From Sandaracinaceae bacterium (lineage in GTDB: Bacteria; Myxococcota_A; Polyangia; Polyangiales; Sandaracinaceae), in NCBI GenBank assembly GCA_020633195.1, contig JACKEC010000023.1, positions 124,001-188,000 on the forward strand: a stretch of 64,000 bases of DNA. Reading direction: 5' to 3'. The translations under genes and the position numbers were made by a program. Shown piece after piece: positions 16,069 through 24,113 of this stretch; position 1 is the stretch's first letter, and the number at the start of each line of letters is the position of its first letter. The notes beneath the pieces are model-generated. The model ran no database searches, had not been told where the DNA came from, and saw only the letters and a program-made list of their open reading frames with translations.

Positions 16069-16769
16069 TCTTCCTCCTCGCGGCCGTGGGCCGATCCGTC
16101 GCGCACGATGCGCCCGTCCTCGAGCTCGATGATCCGATCGGTCGGCGTGATCAGCCGCGTGTCGTGGGTGACGAGCACCACCGCGGTGCCGCCGCTCACG
16201 TACTCGCGCAGCAGCTGCATCACGCTCTTCGCGGTCGCGCCGTCGAGGGCCACCGTCGGCTCGTCGGCGATCACGATCTTGGGGTTCGGCGCGAGCGCCC
16301 GCGCGATCGCGACGCGCTGGCGCTGGCCCGCCGAGAGCTGACCCGGCCGGTTGTCGAGCCGGTCGCCGAGCCCGAAGCGCACGAGCAGCTCGCGCGACCG
16401 CTCGCGCGCCGCGCGGATCGGCACGCCGGAGAGCGCGAGGATCTCGGCGACGTTGTCGACCGCGCTGAGCGCCTCGAAGAGGTGGAAGGCCTGGAACACG
16501 AAGCCGAGCGAGCGGCGCCGCGCGGCGGTCACCGCCGCGTCGTCCATCCCGGTGATGCGCTCGCCGCAGAGATCGACGTGCCCCGACGTCGGCCGGAGCA
16601 GCCCGGCGAGGATGGAGATGAGCGTGGTCTTGCCGCTCCCCGACGGACCCATCAGCACGGTGAGCTCGCCGGGCCGGATCGACACCGAGAGGTCGCGCAG
16701 CACGGGCGTCAGGAACGGCGCCTGCCCGTGCGAGAAGCTGAGCCCGTGGGCGTCGAGCAGCGCGGTCAC
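16065..16769 (-). CDS. ABC transporter ATPase (MacB/LolD/DevA type)
   Basis: Protein of 234 aa, typical for this subfamily. Walker A GPSGSGKTTL, Q-loop VFQAFHLF, ABC signature LSAGQRQRVAIARAL (LSAGQ instead of LSGGQ), Walker B IVIADEPT and H-loop VTHD are all visible. Start is the GTG at 16769, overlapping the permease stop by 4 bp (GTGA). It powers the FtsX-type permease encoded just upstream. Confidence 0.95.
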   Translation of the reverse strand: MTALLDAHGLSFSHGQAPFLTPVLRDLSVSIRPGELTVLMGPSGSGKTTLISILAGLLRPTSGHVDLCGERITGMDDAAVTAARRRSLGFVFQAFHLFEALSAVDNVAEILALSGVPIRAARERSRELLVRFGLGDRLDNRPGQLSAGQRQRVAIARALAPNPKIVIADEPTVALDGATAKSVMQLLREYVSGGTAVVLVTHDTRLITPTDRIIELEDGRIVRDGSAHGREEEE

Positions 16770-17902
16770 TGGAGCACCTTCACCACGTCGAGCCGCAGCA
16801 CGCTCGCGAGGCTGATCGCGCCCGCGATGCCGCACATCACGAACACCGCGGCGAGGCCGCCGAGGACCGCCTCGGGGCCGTAGACGATGCCGATGCTCCG
16901 GCCGCCGAGGCCGCTGTCGACGGCGAACGCGAGCCCGAGGCCGATGCCCCCGCCGACCACCGCCACGAACGTGGCCATCCAGCCGACGAACGCGGCCAGC
17001 TCCCCGCGCGTGGCGCCGACGGCGCGGAGCATGCCCAGCTCCTTGTGGTGCTCGCGCACGAGCGAGAAGAGGGTCTGGCCGACGATCACGACGCCGACGA
17101 TCAGCCCGAGCAGCGCCACGAACGCGAGCGCGACGCCGGCGCCGGACTCCGTCACGACGTGGTGCTGCGTGCGCGCCGCGAGCTGCTCGCCGGTGAGCAC
17201 GAGCAGGTCCGGGTGCTCGCGCTCGATCTCGGCCGCGATGGAGGGGCCGCAGCTCGGGTGCGCGAGGTCGAGGACCCAGTAGGTCGCGCCGGTCGGCGAC
17301 GCGTGCGCGAGCTCGCGCGCGGTGACGATGTCGGCGAACACGATCGGGATCAGCGAGACGTTGCGGATGCCCGTGGTGACCGCCGCCACGCGCACCTCGG
17401 TCTCGGCGATCTCGAGGCGGTGGCCCATCAGGGGAGGGCGCAAGCCGAGCTGACGCAGGTCGCCCTCGTCGATCGCGACGCGGCCGGGCCCGCGCAGGTC
17501 GCCGGGGAGGCCCTCGGCCATCGACCACGGCACCAGCGGGGCCCCGCGCGACGTGTCCGCGTCGGTGCCCACGAGCTGCAAGGTGTGCCGCGCGCCGGCG
17601 GGGGTGCGGTACGGCAGCCAGGCCACGATCGCCGGTCGGACGGACTCGACGCAGGGGTGCGCGCTCGCGCGCAGGTCGATCCCCGACGCGAGCAGCTCGC
17701 TGTCGTCCACCATCGAGGTGCCCGCGGCCATGATCCAGAGGTCGCCGCCGACGCGGTCCACGAGGATCGAGGCGCGCGCTCGCAGGCCGTCGTAGAGGCC
17801 GATCTGGATCACCATCAACGCGGTGGCGAACGCGACCCCGGCCAGCGCGGCGAAGACCTTCGCGCGGTGGTGGAGCAGGGTCTTGAGCGCGATGCGGTGC
17901 AC
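16766..17902 (-). CDS. FtsX/MacB-type ABC permease (DevC-like)
   Basis: Protein of 378 aa. One N-terminal helix (TLLHHRAKVFAALAGVAFATALMV), a periplasmic domain of about 220 residues, and three C-terminal helices with EHHKELGMLRAVGATRGELAAFVGW, the typical coupling segment of FtsX-type permeases. The length and single set of four helices match DevC of DevBCA exporters, which move lipids such as heterocyst glycolipids. GTG start at 17902 with GGAGA upstream. First gene of the operon reaching to 11351. Confidence 0.9.
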   Translation of the reverse strand: MHRIALKTLLHHRAKVFAALAGVAFATALMVIQIGLYDGLRARASILVDRVGGDLWIMAAGTSMVDDSELLASGIDLRASAHPCVESVRPAIVAWLPYRTPAGARHTLQLVGTDADTSRGAPLVPWSMAEGLPGDLRGPGRVAIDEGDLRQLGLRPPLMGHRLEIAETEVRVAAVTTGIRNVSLIPIVFADIVTARELAHASPTGATYWVLDLAHPSCGPSIAAEIEREHPDLLVLTGEQLAARTQHHVVTESGAGVALAFVALLGLIVGVVIVGQTLFSLVREHHKELGMLRAVGATRGELAAFVGWMATFVAVVGGGIGLGLAFAVDSGLGGRSIGIVYGPEAVLGGLAAVFVMCGIAGAISLASVLRLDVVKVLQ

Positions 17903-17965
17903 GGGTCTCCAGACGTCGGCAGGGTGCCGGACGAGGCTCGGGACGGGAAGCCGGAAGGGAACGTC

Positions 17966-18964
17966 TCAGGCGGCGCGAGAGCGCCGCGATGTCACCAGAT
18001 CGAGGTAGCCGGCGCGCTCACGGGCCGGCCCGTGGTCCCGGGCGATCACCGCGGCGGCGCGCCGCGCTCGGACGGGCCCGTCGACGTCGGCGCTCGCGGC
18101 GGCGACGAAGGCCTCGGGGGTCTCGAACAGCACGCCGTCCACGCCGTCCTCGAGGAGCGCGGCGTTGCCGGCGTTGGCCCGCGCGAACACGGGGGTCCCG
18201 AGCGCCATCGCCTCGAGCAGCACGCCGCACATGCCCTCGCTGACGGAGGTGTTCACGACCGCGTCCGCGTCGCGGAGCGCCGCGAGCAGGTCGGGCCGCG
18301 GCAGGCCGCCGAGGTAGTCGACGCCCGCCGCCGCGAGGCGCGCGAGGCACGCAGGCGCGAAGCCCTCGTCGAGCACGGGCCCGATCACCACCATCCGGAC
18401 CGCCGGGTCCTGGGCGCGCCAGGCGGCGAACGCCTCGGCGAGGAAGGCGGGGTCTTTCACCGCGCGGATGCCCGCGGCGACGACGAACACCCGATCGGTC
18501 GACGACGCTCCGATGGTGGCGCGCACGTCGAAGTCGCTCGCGCCCGAGACGTCGACGGCCTGCGGGATCACCACCGTCTTGCCCGGCGCCGAGGGCCACA
18601 GCGCGCCCGCCCGCGCGGCGTTCGCGTCGCCGAACGCGACGACCGTCTCGGCCCCCGCGACGGCGTCGGCCATCTCGCGGCGGTGCAGCTCGTGGGCCGG
18701 CTCGTAGAGGTCGGTCCCACCGAGCACGAGCACGTAGGGCAGCCCCAGCCGGCGCGCGAACGGCCCCGCGAGGAGCGCGTGGACGGCGACGACCCGCTCG
18801 ACGCCCTCGCGCGCGGCGAGGGCGCGCAGCGCCGCCAGCCCCCCGATCTCGCAGGTGTCGACCAGGGTCACCCGATGCTGGCCCTCGAGGTGTGTCGCGA
18901 TGCGGCGCGCCGTGACCGCGTTGCCGGTTCCGTCGGTGAGGCAGGCGAGGACGAGGACGTTCAT
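17966..18964 (-). CDS. GT4-family glycosyltransferase
   Basis: Protein of about 332 aa from the ATG at 18964 (another ATG at 18982 adds six residues). Two Rossmann-like halves: N-terminal MNVLVLACLTDGTGNAVTARRIA and VLVLGGTDLYEP, C-terminal VFVVAAGIRAVKDPAFLAEAF, a VDYLGGLPRPDLLAALRDADAVVNTSVSEGMCGVLLEAMALGTPVFAR region (only partly quoted from the protein) and a final EDGVDGVLFETPEAFVAA. The Glu in SEGMCGVLLEAM matches the EX7E motif of GT-B retaining enzymes. Acceptor and sugar are unknown. It sits alone between the exporter operon and a TPR gene, in the same direction. Confidence 0.88.
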   Translation of the reverse strand: MNVLVLACLTDGTGNAVTARRIATHLEGQHRVTLVDTCEIGGLAALRALAAREGVERVVAVHALLAGPFARRLGLPYVLVLGGTDLYEPAHELHRREMADAVAGAETVVAFGDANAARAGALWPSAPGKTVVIPQAVDVSGASDFDVRATIGASSTDRVFVVAAGIRAVKDPAFLAEAFAAWRAQDPAVRMVVIGPVLDEGFAPACLARLAAAGVDYLGGLPRPDLLAALRDADAVVNTSVSEGMCGVLLEAMALGTPVFARANAGNAALLEDGVDGVLFETPEAFVAAASADVDGPVRARRAAAVIARDHGPARERAGYLDLVTSRRSRAA

Positions 18965-19101
18965 GGCCGCGGTCCATCTCAACCGCCGTGCCAGCGCCTG
19001 GAGGCCCCGGCTTCTTCGGGCTCGAACCGCTCCTCAGGCAGCGGGGCGCGCGGCCCGTGCAGCGCGCTGCACACGTCGGCGCGGTCGCCGCCTCGCCGAG
19101 C

Positions 19102-19701
19102 TCACTGGGGTCCGATCGTCGCCAGCACGCGGTGGGTCCACTCGCGCGCCGGCGCCGAGACGCGCGTGTTCTCGGGCACCCGCCGGAACAGCGCAAGCGC
19201 CTCCTCGTAGCGGTGCTGCTCCACGCGCGCGCGGCCGAGCAGGTACGCGCCGGTCGCGAAGATCACGCGGGCCTCGGGCTGGGTGTACTCGCCGAGCGCG
19301 TCGTCGTGGTAGTGCCCGATCGCGGTGATGAGCCGGGGCTCGAGGCCCGGGGGCGCCCGCCCGTGGAGATCGACGATCCAGTGGAACGCGCTCCGATAGG
19401 AGACGTTGTCGGGCCCGCTGGCGGCGATGCGCTCGAGCGCGCCGATCGCCTCGGGGTAGCGCCGGAGGTGGACGCACACGCGCGCGAAGTAGAGCTCGCC
19501 GCGCTGCTGCTGGTTGACGGGGTCCTCGGTCCGACCTCGGGCGACCGCCTCGAACAGCGGGCGGGCGTCGTCGTACCGCTCCTGCGAGTAGAGCCGCAGC
19601 GCCTGGCTCAGCGTCTCCGAGGGCGGACCCTCCGCCGCGGGCTGCGCCTGCGCCACGCCGGCGAGCAGCGAGAGCGCGAGGGCGACGAGGGCGCGCGGCA
19701 C
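19102..19701 (-). CDS. Secreted TPR-repeat protein
   Basis: Protein of 199 aa with a signal peptide (ALVALALSLLAGVAQAQ) and GTG start at 19701. Two to three TPR-like helix pairs follow: LSQALRLYSQERYDDARPLFEAVA, QQRGELYFARVCVHLRRYPEAIGALERIA and LGRARVEQHRYEEALALFRRVP. It is probably a periplasmic adaptor. The 118-bp gap beyond its 3' end, towards the glycosyltransferase start, holds only a small palindrome (GTGCAGCGCGCTGCAC near 19060). Confidence 0.8.
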   Translation of the reverse strand: MPRALVALALSLLAGVAQAQPAAEGPPSETLSQALRLYSQERYDDARPLFEAVARGRTEDPVNQQQRGELYFARVCVHLRRYPEAIGALERIAASGPDNVSYRSAFHWIVDLHGRAPPGLEPRLITAIGHYHDDALGEYTQPEARVIFATGAYLLGRARVEQHRYEEALALFRRVPENTRVSAPAREWTHRVLATIGPQ

Positions 19702-19742
19702 CTCTCAGGGATAGCACGTGCACCCGACCGGCCGCTCGCCGC

Positions 19743-19748
19743 TATCAT
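19743..19748 (+). promoter_or_regulatory. Putative -10 (TATCAT), leaderless start
   Basis: TATCAT ends 7 nt before the ATG at 19756, and no Shine-Dalgarno lies between. The same box and spacing precede the P450 at 61771. Confidence 0.6.
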
Positions 19749-19755
19749 CGCGTCC

Positions 19756-20442
19756 ATGACGCTTCGACTCCTCACGTTCGCGCTGCTCTTCGGCCTCATC
19801 GGCTGCGACTCCAACGGCGGCGCCGACGCCGGGCCCTCGGGCACCGACGCGGGCGTGGGGATGGACGGCGGTGGCGCCTCGGACGCCGGCGCCGTGGACG
19901 GAGGCGGGACGGACGCGGGCGGCGCCGCGGACTCGGGCGGGCCGACCGACGCGGGCATCCCCGACTGCTTCGACTTCTCCGACGACCCCGACGTGCCCCT
20001 CGCGATCGACGGCGCGTTCTCGGCCACGAGCATGACGTGGCGCCGCCCGCACGACGACGAGCCGGTCTGCCCCGCGACCGCGCTGCTCCCGGACACGGCG
20101 GCCGCGGTCCCGTTCGTCGTCTACGCGTTCTGCAATCGAGACAGCGTCGAGCACACCTACGACATCGAGTGGCTCGCGCAGGACGGCCCGGGCGGCGAGC
20201 CGCCGCTCGACGACCCCTACCTGATCCTCTACGACGGCCAGGGGATCGCCTCGGACGCTCGTCAGTGCCTCGCGGTCAACGACGACATCCCCGACGCCCT
20301 CGACACGTCGGACTCCGAGATCCTCGGCGTCGTCGTCCCGGCGGGCGGAGCGCTCACGGTGGTGGGCACGACGTACACGTTCGACCCGACCGACGGCACG
20401 GGCACCGGCGGCTACATCATGGTCGTGACCAACGCCGACTGA
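19756..20442 (+). CDS. Lipoprotein with DAG-rich linker, unknown globular domain
   Basis: Protein of 228 aa. Lipoprotein signal MTLRLLTFALLFGLIGC, then an Asp/Ala/Gly-rich linker of about 50 residues. The C-terminal part (from IPDCFDFSDDPDVPLAIDGAF) is beta-rich with paired cysteines and the pattern YDIEWLAQDGPGGEPPLDDPYLILYDG, which looks like a small PPC/jelly-roll-type domain. No enzyme motif is seen. It has its own leaderless promoter box. Its 3' end converges with the gene ending at 20628 over a large inverted repeat. Confidence 0.78.
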   Translation: MTLRLLTFALLFGLIGCDSNGGADAGPSGTDAGVGMDGGGASDAGAVDGGGTDAGGAADSGGPTDAGIPDCFDFSDDPDVPLAIDGAFSATSMTWRRPHDDEPVCPATALLPDTAAAVPFVVYAFCNRDSVEHTYDIEWLAQDGPGGEPPLDDPYLILYDGQGIASDARQCLAVNDDIPDALDTSDSEILGVVVPAGGALTVVGTTYTFDPTDGTGTGGYIMVVTNAD

Positions 20443-20497
20443 GTCCCGAGGGCGCGAAGCGACCGAGGGATTTCAATGGGGACCCCTCGCCGGAGAG

Positions 20498-20593
20498 AAT
20501 TTCGCGCGAAGGGCGCGAAAGGGGGCAAAGGGTTTTGCTTGGTAGTCCCTACCCTCCTCCCCTTGGCCCCCTTCGCGATCTTTGCGCGAAAAT
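20498..20593. terminator. Large imperfect hairpin made from an inverted dispersed repeat, between convergent genes
   Basis: Arm 1 (20498-20532) begins AATTTCGCGCGAAGGGCGCG and continues with AAAGGGGGCAAAGGG. Arm 2 (20559-20593) is its imperfect reverse complement, ending CTTTGCGCGAAAAT. The loop carries a second small hairpin GGTAG-TCC-CTACC (20541-20553). It is placed between two convergent stops (20442 and 20628), so a bidirectional terminator role is plausible; there is no clear U-run. Confidence 0.55.
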
Positions 20594-20627
20594 CGCCGGA
20601 GGCGATCGATCGACAGACCTCGACGCC

Positions 20628-21605
20628 TCAGCCGCAGCCGAGGCCGTCGCTGAGGTGCGGGTGGCCATCCACCATCGTGCACGTGTAGCCGTCGGGGACG
20701 GGGACGCACGAGCAGTCGCGGCAGCCGTCGGGCATCGGGACGCAGTGGTTCTCGATCCCGTCGTCGGGACCGCAGCGCGACCGGCACGCCTGGTACGCGG
20801 TGCAGGTGCCGGGGCCGCACTCGAAGCTCGGCTCGCACGCGCACGCCGCGAAGGGGCCGGGCACCCAGACGCCGCCGCTGCAGGTGATCGCGCCGTCGCA
20901 GCACGGGTTGCCGCAGACCTGCGTCTCGATCCCGCACGCGCCGCCGACCACCGACGACGTGTCCACGGGGCACTCCTCCACGATCGGCGGGCACACGAGC
21001 TCCGGGCACGCCGCGGGCGCCCAGTGTCCGTCGACGCACTCCATCGCCGGCCAGTTGGGTCCGTCGGCGGTAGGGCAGCACTGTCCGCACGAGGTGCCCT
21101 CCTCGACGCAGCGGTCTCCGACGCTCGGCTCGCGGCCGCACCAGCAGACGGGATCCGGCTCGGCGACGGCGCAGTTGTACCGGCCCGACTCGCAGGTGCA
21201 GAAGAGCGCGCTGCCGCACTGGTCGGGGCCGCCGCGCGAGCAGGTGGAGCCCTCGACGTGGCACACCGAGGCGAGGTCGGCGGGATCCCAAGGGTTGATG
21301 TCCGGCGGGCAGACGGGGTCGTCGCAGACCCACGAGGTGCCCGAGCAGACGCAGCCCGGAGGCGGCGCGCCGGTGCACCCGGGCGGGCAGGTCCGGCTGT
21401 CGACGGGGGCGCTCGGCGGGCAGCTCCACGTGTCGCCGACGCACATCGGGATCGCGCCCGCGTCGCTGCCACACGCGCTCAGGCAGTAGAAGCCGGGGGC
21501 GACCCCGCAGCCCGCCGCGTCGCTCGGCGTCCCGCCGTCGTCGCCGCGCCCGTGCATCTCGGCGCAGCCGGTCAGGAGGAGGGTGATCAAGACGGCGTAC
21601 CGCAT
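20628..21605 (-). CDS. Cys-rich lipoprotein
   Basis: Protein of 325 aa from the ATG at 21605, which directly begins the lipoprotein signal MRYAVLITLLLTGC. The mature part has more than 40 cysteines spaced in loose repeats such as CVGDTWSCPPSAPVDSRTC, CVCSGTSWVCDDPVC and CSGGVWVPGPFAACACEP. It resembles other extracellular Cys-rich myxobacterial proteins with no assigned function and must be heavily disulfide-bonded. No catalytic motif is visible. It runs convergent to the lipoprotein gene at 19756. Confidence 0.78.
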   Translation of the reverse strand: MRYAVLITLLLTGCAEMHGRGDDGGTPSDAAGCGVAPGFYCLSACGSDAGAIPMCVGDTWSCPPSAPVDSRTCPPGCTGAPPPGCVCSGTSWVCDDPVCPPDINPWDPADLASVCHVEGSTCSRGGPDQCGSALFCTCESGRYNCAVAEPDPVCWCGREPSVGDRCVEEGTSCGQCCPTADGPNWPAMECVDGHWAPAACPELVCPPIVEECPVDTSSVVGGACGIETQVCGNPCCDGAITCSGGVWVPGPFAACACEPSFECGPGTCTAYQACRSRCGPDDGIENHCVPMPDGCRDCSCVPVPDGYTCTMVDGHPHLSDGLGCG

Positions 21606-21671
21606 GCTCGGGCGCAGACGGCAGCTTCCATGCCACGGCGCGGACGGGCCGAGCGTGCGGCCCACGATGGG

Positions 21672-23165
21672 TCAAGGTGTGTCGCGACCGAGCGCCGCCC
21701 GCGCCTCTTCGGCGTCGTCGAAGCGGCGCTGCTCCTCGCCGACCTGCTGGAACGCCTCGTGGCCCTTGCCGCAGATGATGACCGTGTCGTGGGGATCCAT
21801 GCCCTCGACGGCGATCTCGATCGCGCGGCGGCGGTCCTCGACCAGGAGGTAGCTCCCGCGCCCGACGGGGAGCGCCTCACCCGCGGCGAGGCGCGCGCCG
21901 GCGGCGATGAGCCCCGGCTCGATCGCCTCGATGATCGCCCAGGGATCCTCGGAGCGCGGGTTGTCGCTCGTGACGACGACCACGTCGCTGAGCTCGGCGG
22001 CGACCTCGCCCATGAGCGGGCGCTTGCCCCGATCGCGGTCGCCCCCGCAGCCGAAGACGGTGATGAGGCGGCCGGGGGTCAGCTCTCGCACCAAGGTGAG
22101 CGCCCGTCGCATCGCGTCCACCTTGTGCGAGTAGTCCACGATGACGCGGCGACCGAACGCGCGGCCGACGTTCTCGAAGCGGCCAGGGACGCGGTCGAGC
22201 GAGCGCGCGCCCTCGGCCATCGCCTCGGGCGAGACGCCGAGGAGGTGCGCGAGCGACGTGGCCGCCAAGATGTTTTGCAGGTTGATCTCGCCGAGGAGCG
22301 GGCTCCGCAGCGCGTAGGGGCCCGCCGGCGTGACGACCTCCGCGACGATTCCGTCGTCGGTCAGCGAGACGTCGCGCGCGGTGACCGCGGCGCCCTCGAC
22401 GAGCCCGTACCCGAGCGCGCGCTCGCCGAGCTCGTCGGCCAGGGCCCGGCCCCTCGGATCCCCGAGGTGGATCGCCCGCCCCGACGCCACCGGGTAGTCG
22501 AAGAAGAGGCGCCGCTTCGCTTCGAAGTAGGCCTCCATGTCGGGGTGGTAGTCGAGGTGCTCGCGGCTGAAGTTCGTGAATCCGACGGCGTCGAAGCGGA
22601 CCCCGCCGACGCGGTGCTGGTCGAGCGCGTGCGACGTGACCTCCATCGCGAGCAGGTCGACACCCGCGTCGCGCATCGCGCGCATCGTCCGCGCGAGGTC
22701 GAGCGACTGCAGGGTGGTGAGCGGCGCGGGGATCCGGTGCTCGCCGTAGCGGATGGTGACCGTGCCCATCACGCCGACCGACGCGCCGGCCGCCTTCAGC
22801 ATGGCCTCGAGGAGGAAGGTCGTCGTGGTCTTGCCGGCGGTGCCGGTCACCCCCGCGACGCGGAGCTCGGCGCTGGGGTCGCCGTAGAACGCGTGCGACG
22901 CGAGCGCGAGCGCGAGGCGCGAGTCCGGGACGCGGACGTAGGTCACGCCGTCCGCGACGCCCTCTCGCTCCCCCACCGCGACGACGGCTCCCCGGGACGC
23001 GGCGGAAGCCACGAACGCGTGCCCGTCGTGGGTCCCGCCGGCGAGCGCGAAGAAGGCGTGGCCGGGGCGGACCTCGCGGGAGTCGTAGGCGAGCCCGGTC
23101 ACGTCGAGGTCGGGGACGCCCTCGAGCCCGGGGACGTCACTCAGGAGCGCGCGCAGCTTGGCCAT
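21672..23165 (-). CDS. murE: UDP-MurNAc-tripeptide synthetase MurE (meso-DAP adding)
   Basis: Protein of 497 aa, normal MurE length. It adds the third amino acid to UDP-MurNAc-Ala-Glu in peptidoglycan synthesis. ATG at 23165 (MAKLRALLSDV). Visible motifs: ATP loop VTGTAGKTTTT near residue 110; MEVTSHALDQHRV; NFSREHLDYHPDMEAYFEAK with the carbamylated-Lys region; and SDNPRSEDP, the DNPR box that binds meso-diaminopimelate; then IICGKGHE. It is not in a dcw division/cell-wall cluster here. Its neighbours are a lipoprotein and a TPR protein, so it may be the only murE or a second copy. Confidence 0.96.
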   Translation of the reverse strand: MAKLRALLSDVPGLEGVPDLDVTGLAYDSREVRPGHAFFALAGGTHDGHAFVASAASRGAVVAVGEREGVADGVTYVRVPDSRLALALASHAFYGDPSAELRVAGVTGTAGKTTTTFLLEAMLKAAGASVGVMGTVTIRYGEHRIPAPLTTLQSLDLARTMRAMRDAGVDLLAMEVTSHALDQHRVGGVRFDAVGFTNFSREHLDYHPDMEAYFEAKRRLFFDYPVASGRAIHLGDPRGRALADELGERALGYGLVEGAAVTARDVSLTDDGIVAEVVTPAGPYALRSPLLGEINLQNILAATSLAHLLGVSPEAMAEGARSLDRVPGRFENVGRAFGRRVIVDYSHKVDAMRRALTLVRELTPGRLITVFGCGGDRDRGKRPLMGEVAAELSDVVVVTSDNPRSEDPWAIIEAIEPGLIAAGARLAAGEALPVGRGSYLLVEDRRRAIEIAVEGMDPHDTVIICGKGHEAFQQVGEEQRRFDDAEEARAALGRDTP

Positions 23166-23253
23166 GCGGGGCTGGCGTAACACGGGCCCCGCGCCGCCGT
23201 CTTCCCGGTCCACGGCGTTGCCCCTCGGCACCCGACCACGGCACACTGGCCTC

Positions 23254-24072
23254 GTGCCCGTCGTGGCTGCGGTTCGTCCCGGGGTTCCTCCGTGGGGTCG
23301 ATGGTGGATCGGGTGGCTCTGCCTGGGCCTCACGCTCGGCGCGCTCGCGCCGACCGTCGCGCGCGCGCAGACCCGCGCCGAGCTCGCCGAGGCGCGCGAG
23401 CTGTTCACCCAGGGGCTGGCCGCCGCGCGCGAGGCCCAGTGGGTGGAGGCCCGCGACTACTTCGAGCGCTCGCTCGCGATCACGGAGCGCGCGAGCACGC
23501 TGCTCAACCTGGCCTCGGCGCTCGCGGAGACCGGCTCGCTCCGAGACGCGGCGCGCCGCTACGAGCGCTTCCTCGAGATCGCGCGAGGCCGCGACGCGCG
23601 GCACCGGGGCGAGGCCCAGCGCGCGCTCGATCGCGTCCGCGAGCGCACGCCACGGCTCGCGCTCGACGCCTCGGCGCTGCGAGCCGCCGACCACGTCGAG
23701 ATCGACGGCGAGGGGATCGAATCGAGCGCGCTCGCGGAGCCGCTCGAGCTCGACCCCGGCGCGCATCACGTCCTCGTGCGCCGCGCCGGCGACCCCGTCT
23801 TCGAGGAGCACGTGACCCTGGCCGAGGGCGCCCGCGAGCAGCTCGTCCTGAGGCCGCGGGCGGTGGTCGTGGCCACCCCGGTCGAGGTCGCGGAGGCGGC
23901 CGACACCGAGCCCGAGAGCGGCGGTGGCGACGACGGAGTCGCGATCGGCATCGGCGTCGGGGTGGGCGTCGCGGTGCTCGCCGCGGTCGCGATCGTCCTC
24001 GCCGTGGTGCTCGCGGGCGAAGGCCAGGCGCCCTTCGAAGGCAACCTCGGCGACGGCGTGATCCGCTACTGA
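23254..24072 (+). CDS. TPR/PEGA-like secreted or membrane protein
   Basis: Protein of 272 aa from the GTG at 23254. N-terminal signal (WIGWLCLGLTLGALAPTVARAQ), TPR-like part (ELFTQGLAAAREAQWVEARDYFERSL, LLNLASALAETGSLRDAARRYERFLEIA), a PEGA-like beta segment (VEIDGEGIES...LELDPGAHHVLVRRAGDPVFEEHVTL) and a C-terminal transmembrane helix (about residues 235-258). This architecture is common in myxobacteria, often beside Ser/Thr kinases; a kinase gene is indeed convergent next door. CACACT ends 6 nt before the GTG and may be a weak -10. Confidence 0.82.
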   Translation: MPVVAAVRPGVPPWGRWWIGWLCLGLTLGALAPTVARAQTRAELAEARELFTQGLAAAREAQWVEARDYFERSLAITERASTLLNLASALAETGSLRDAARRYERFLEIARGRDARHRGEAQRALDRVRERTPRLALDASALRAADHVEIDGEGIESSALAEPLELDPGAHHVLVRRAGDPVFEEHVTLAEGAREQLVLRPRAVVVATPVEVAEAADTEPESGGGDDGVAIGIGVGVGVAVLAAVAIVLAVVLAGEGQAPFEGNLGDGVIRY

Positions 24073-24113
24073 GGATTCGAACATGGGGCGGGGGTCCCCA
24101 TGGACGGCGAGGG

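Noticed and set aside
18983..19101. Possible small gene between the glycosyltransferase and TPR genes
   Set aside because: No start with ribosome site and no conserved pattern; only a small palindrome is seen.
20037..23180. Open frame of over 1000 codons on the plus strand through murE
   Set aside because: Antisense shadow of murE and the Cys-rich lipoprotein; composition Arg/Ala/Val-rich with no motif.
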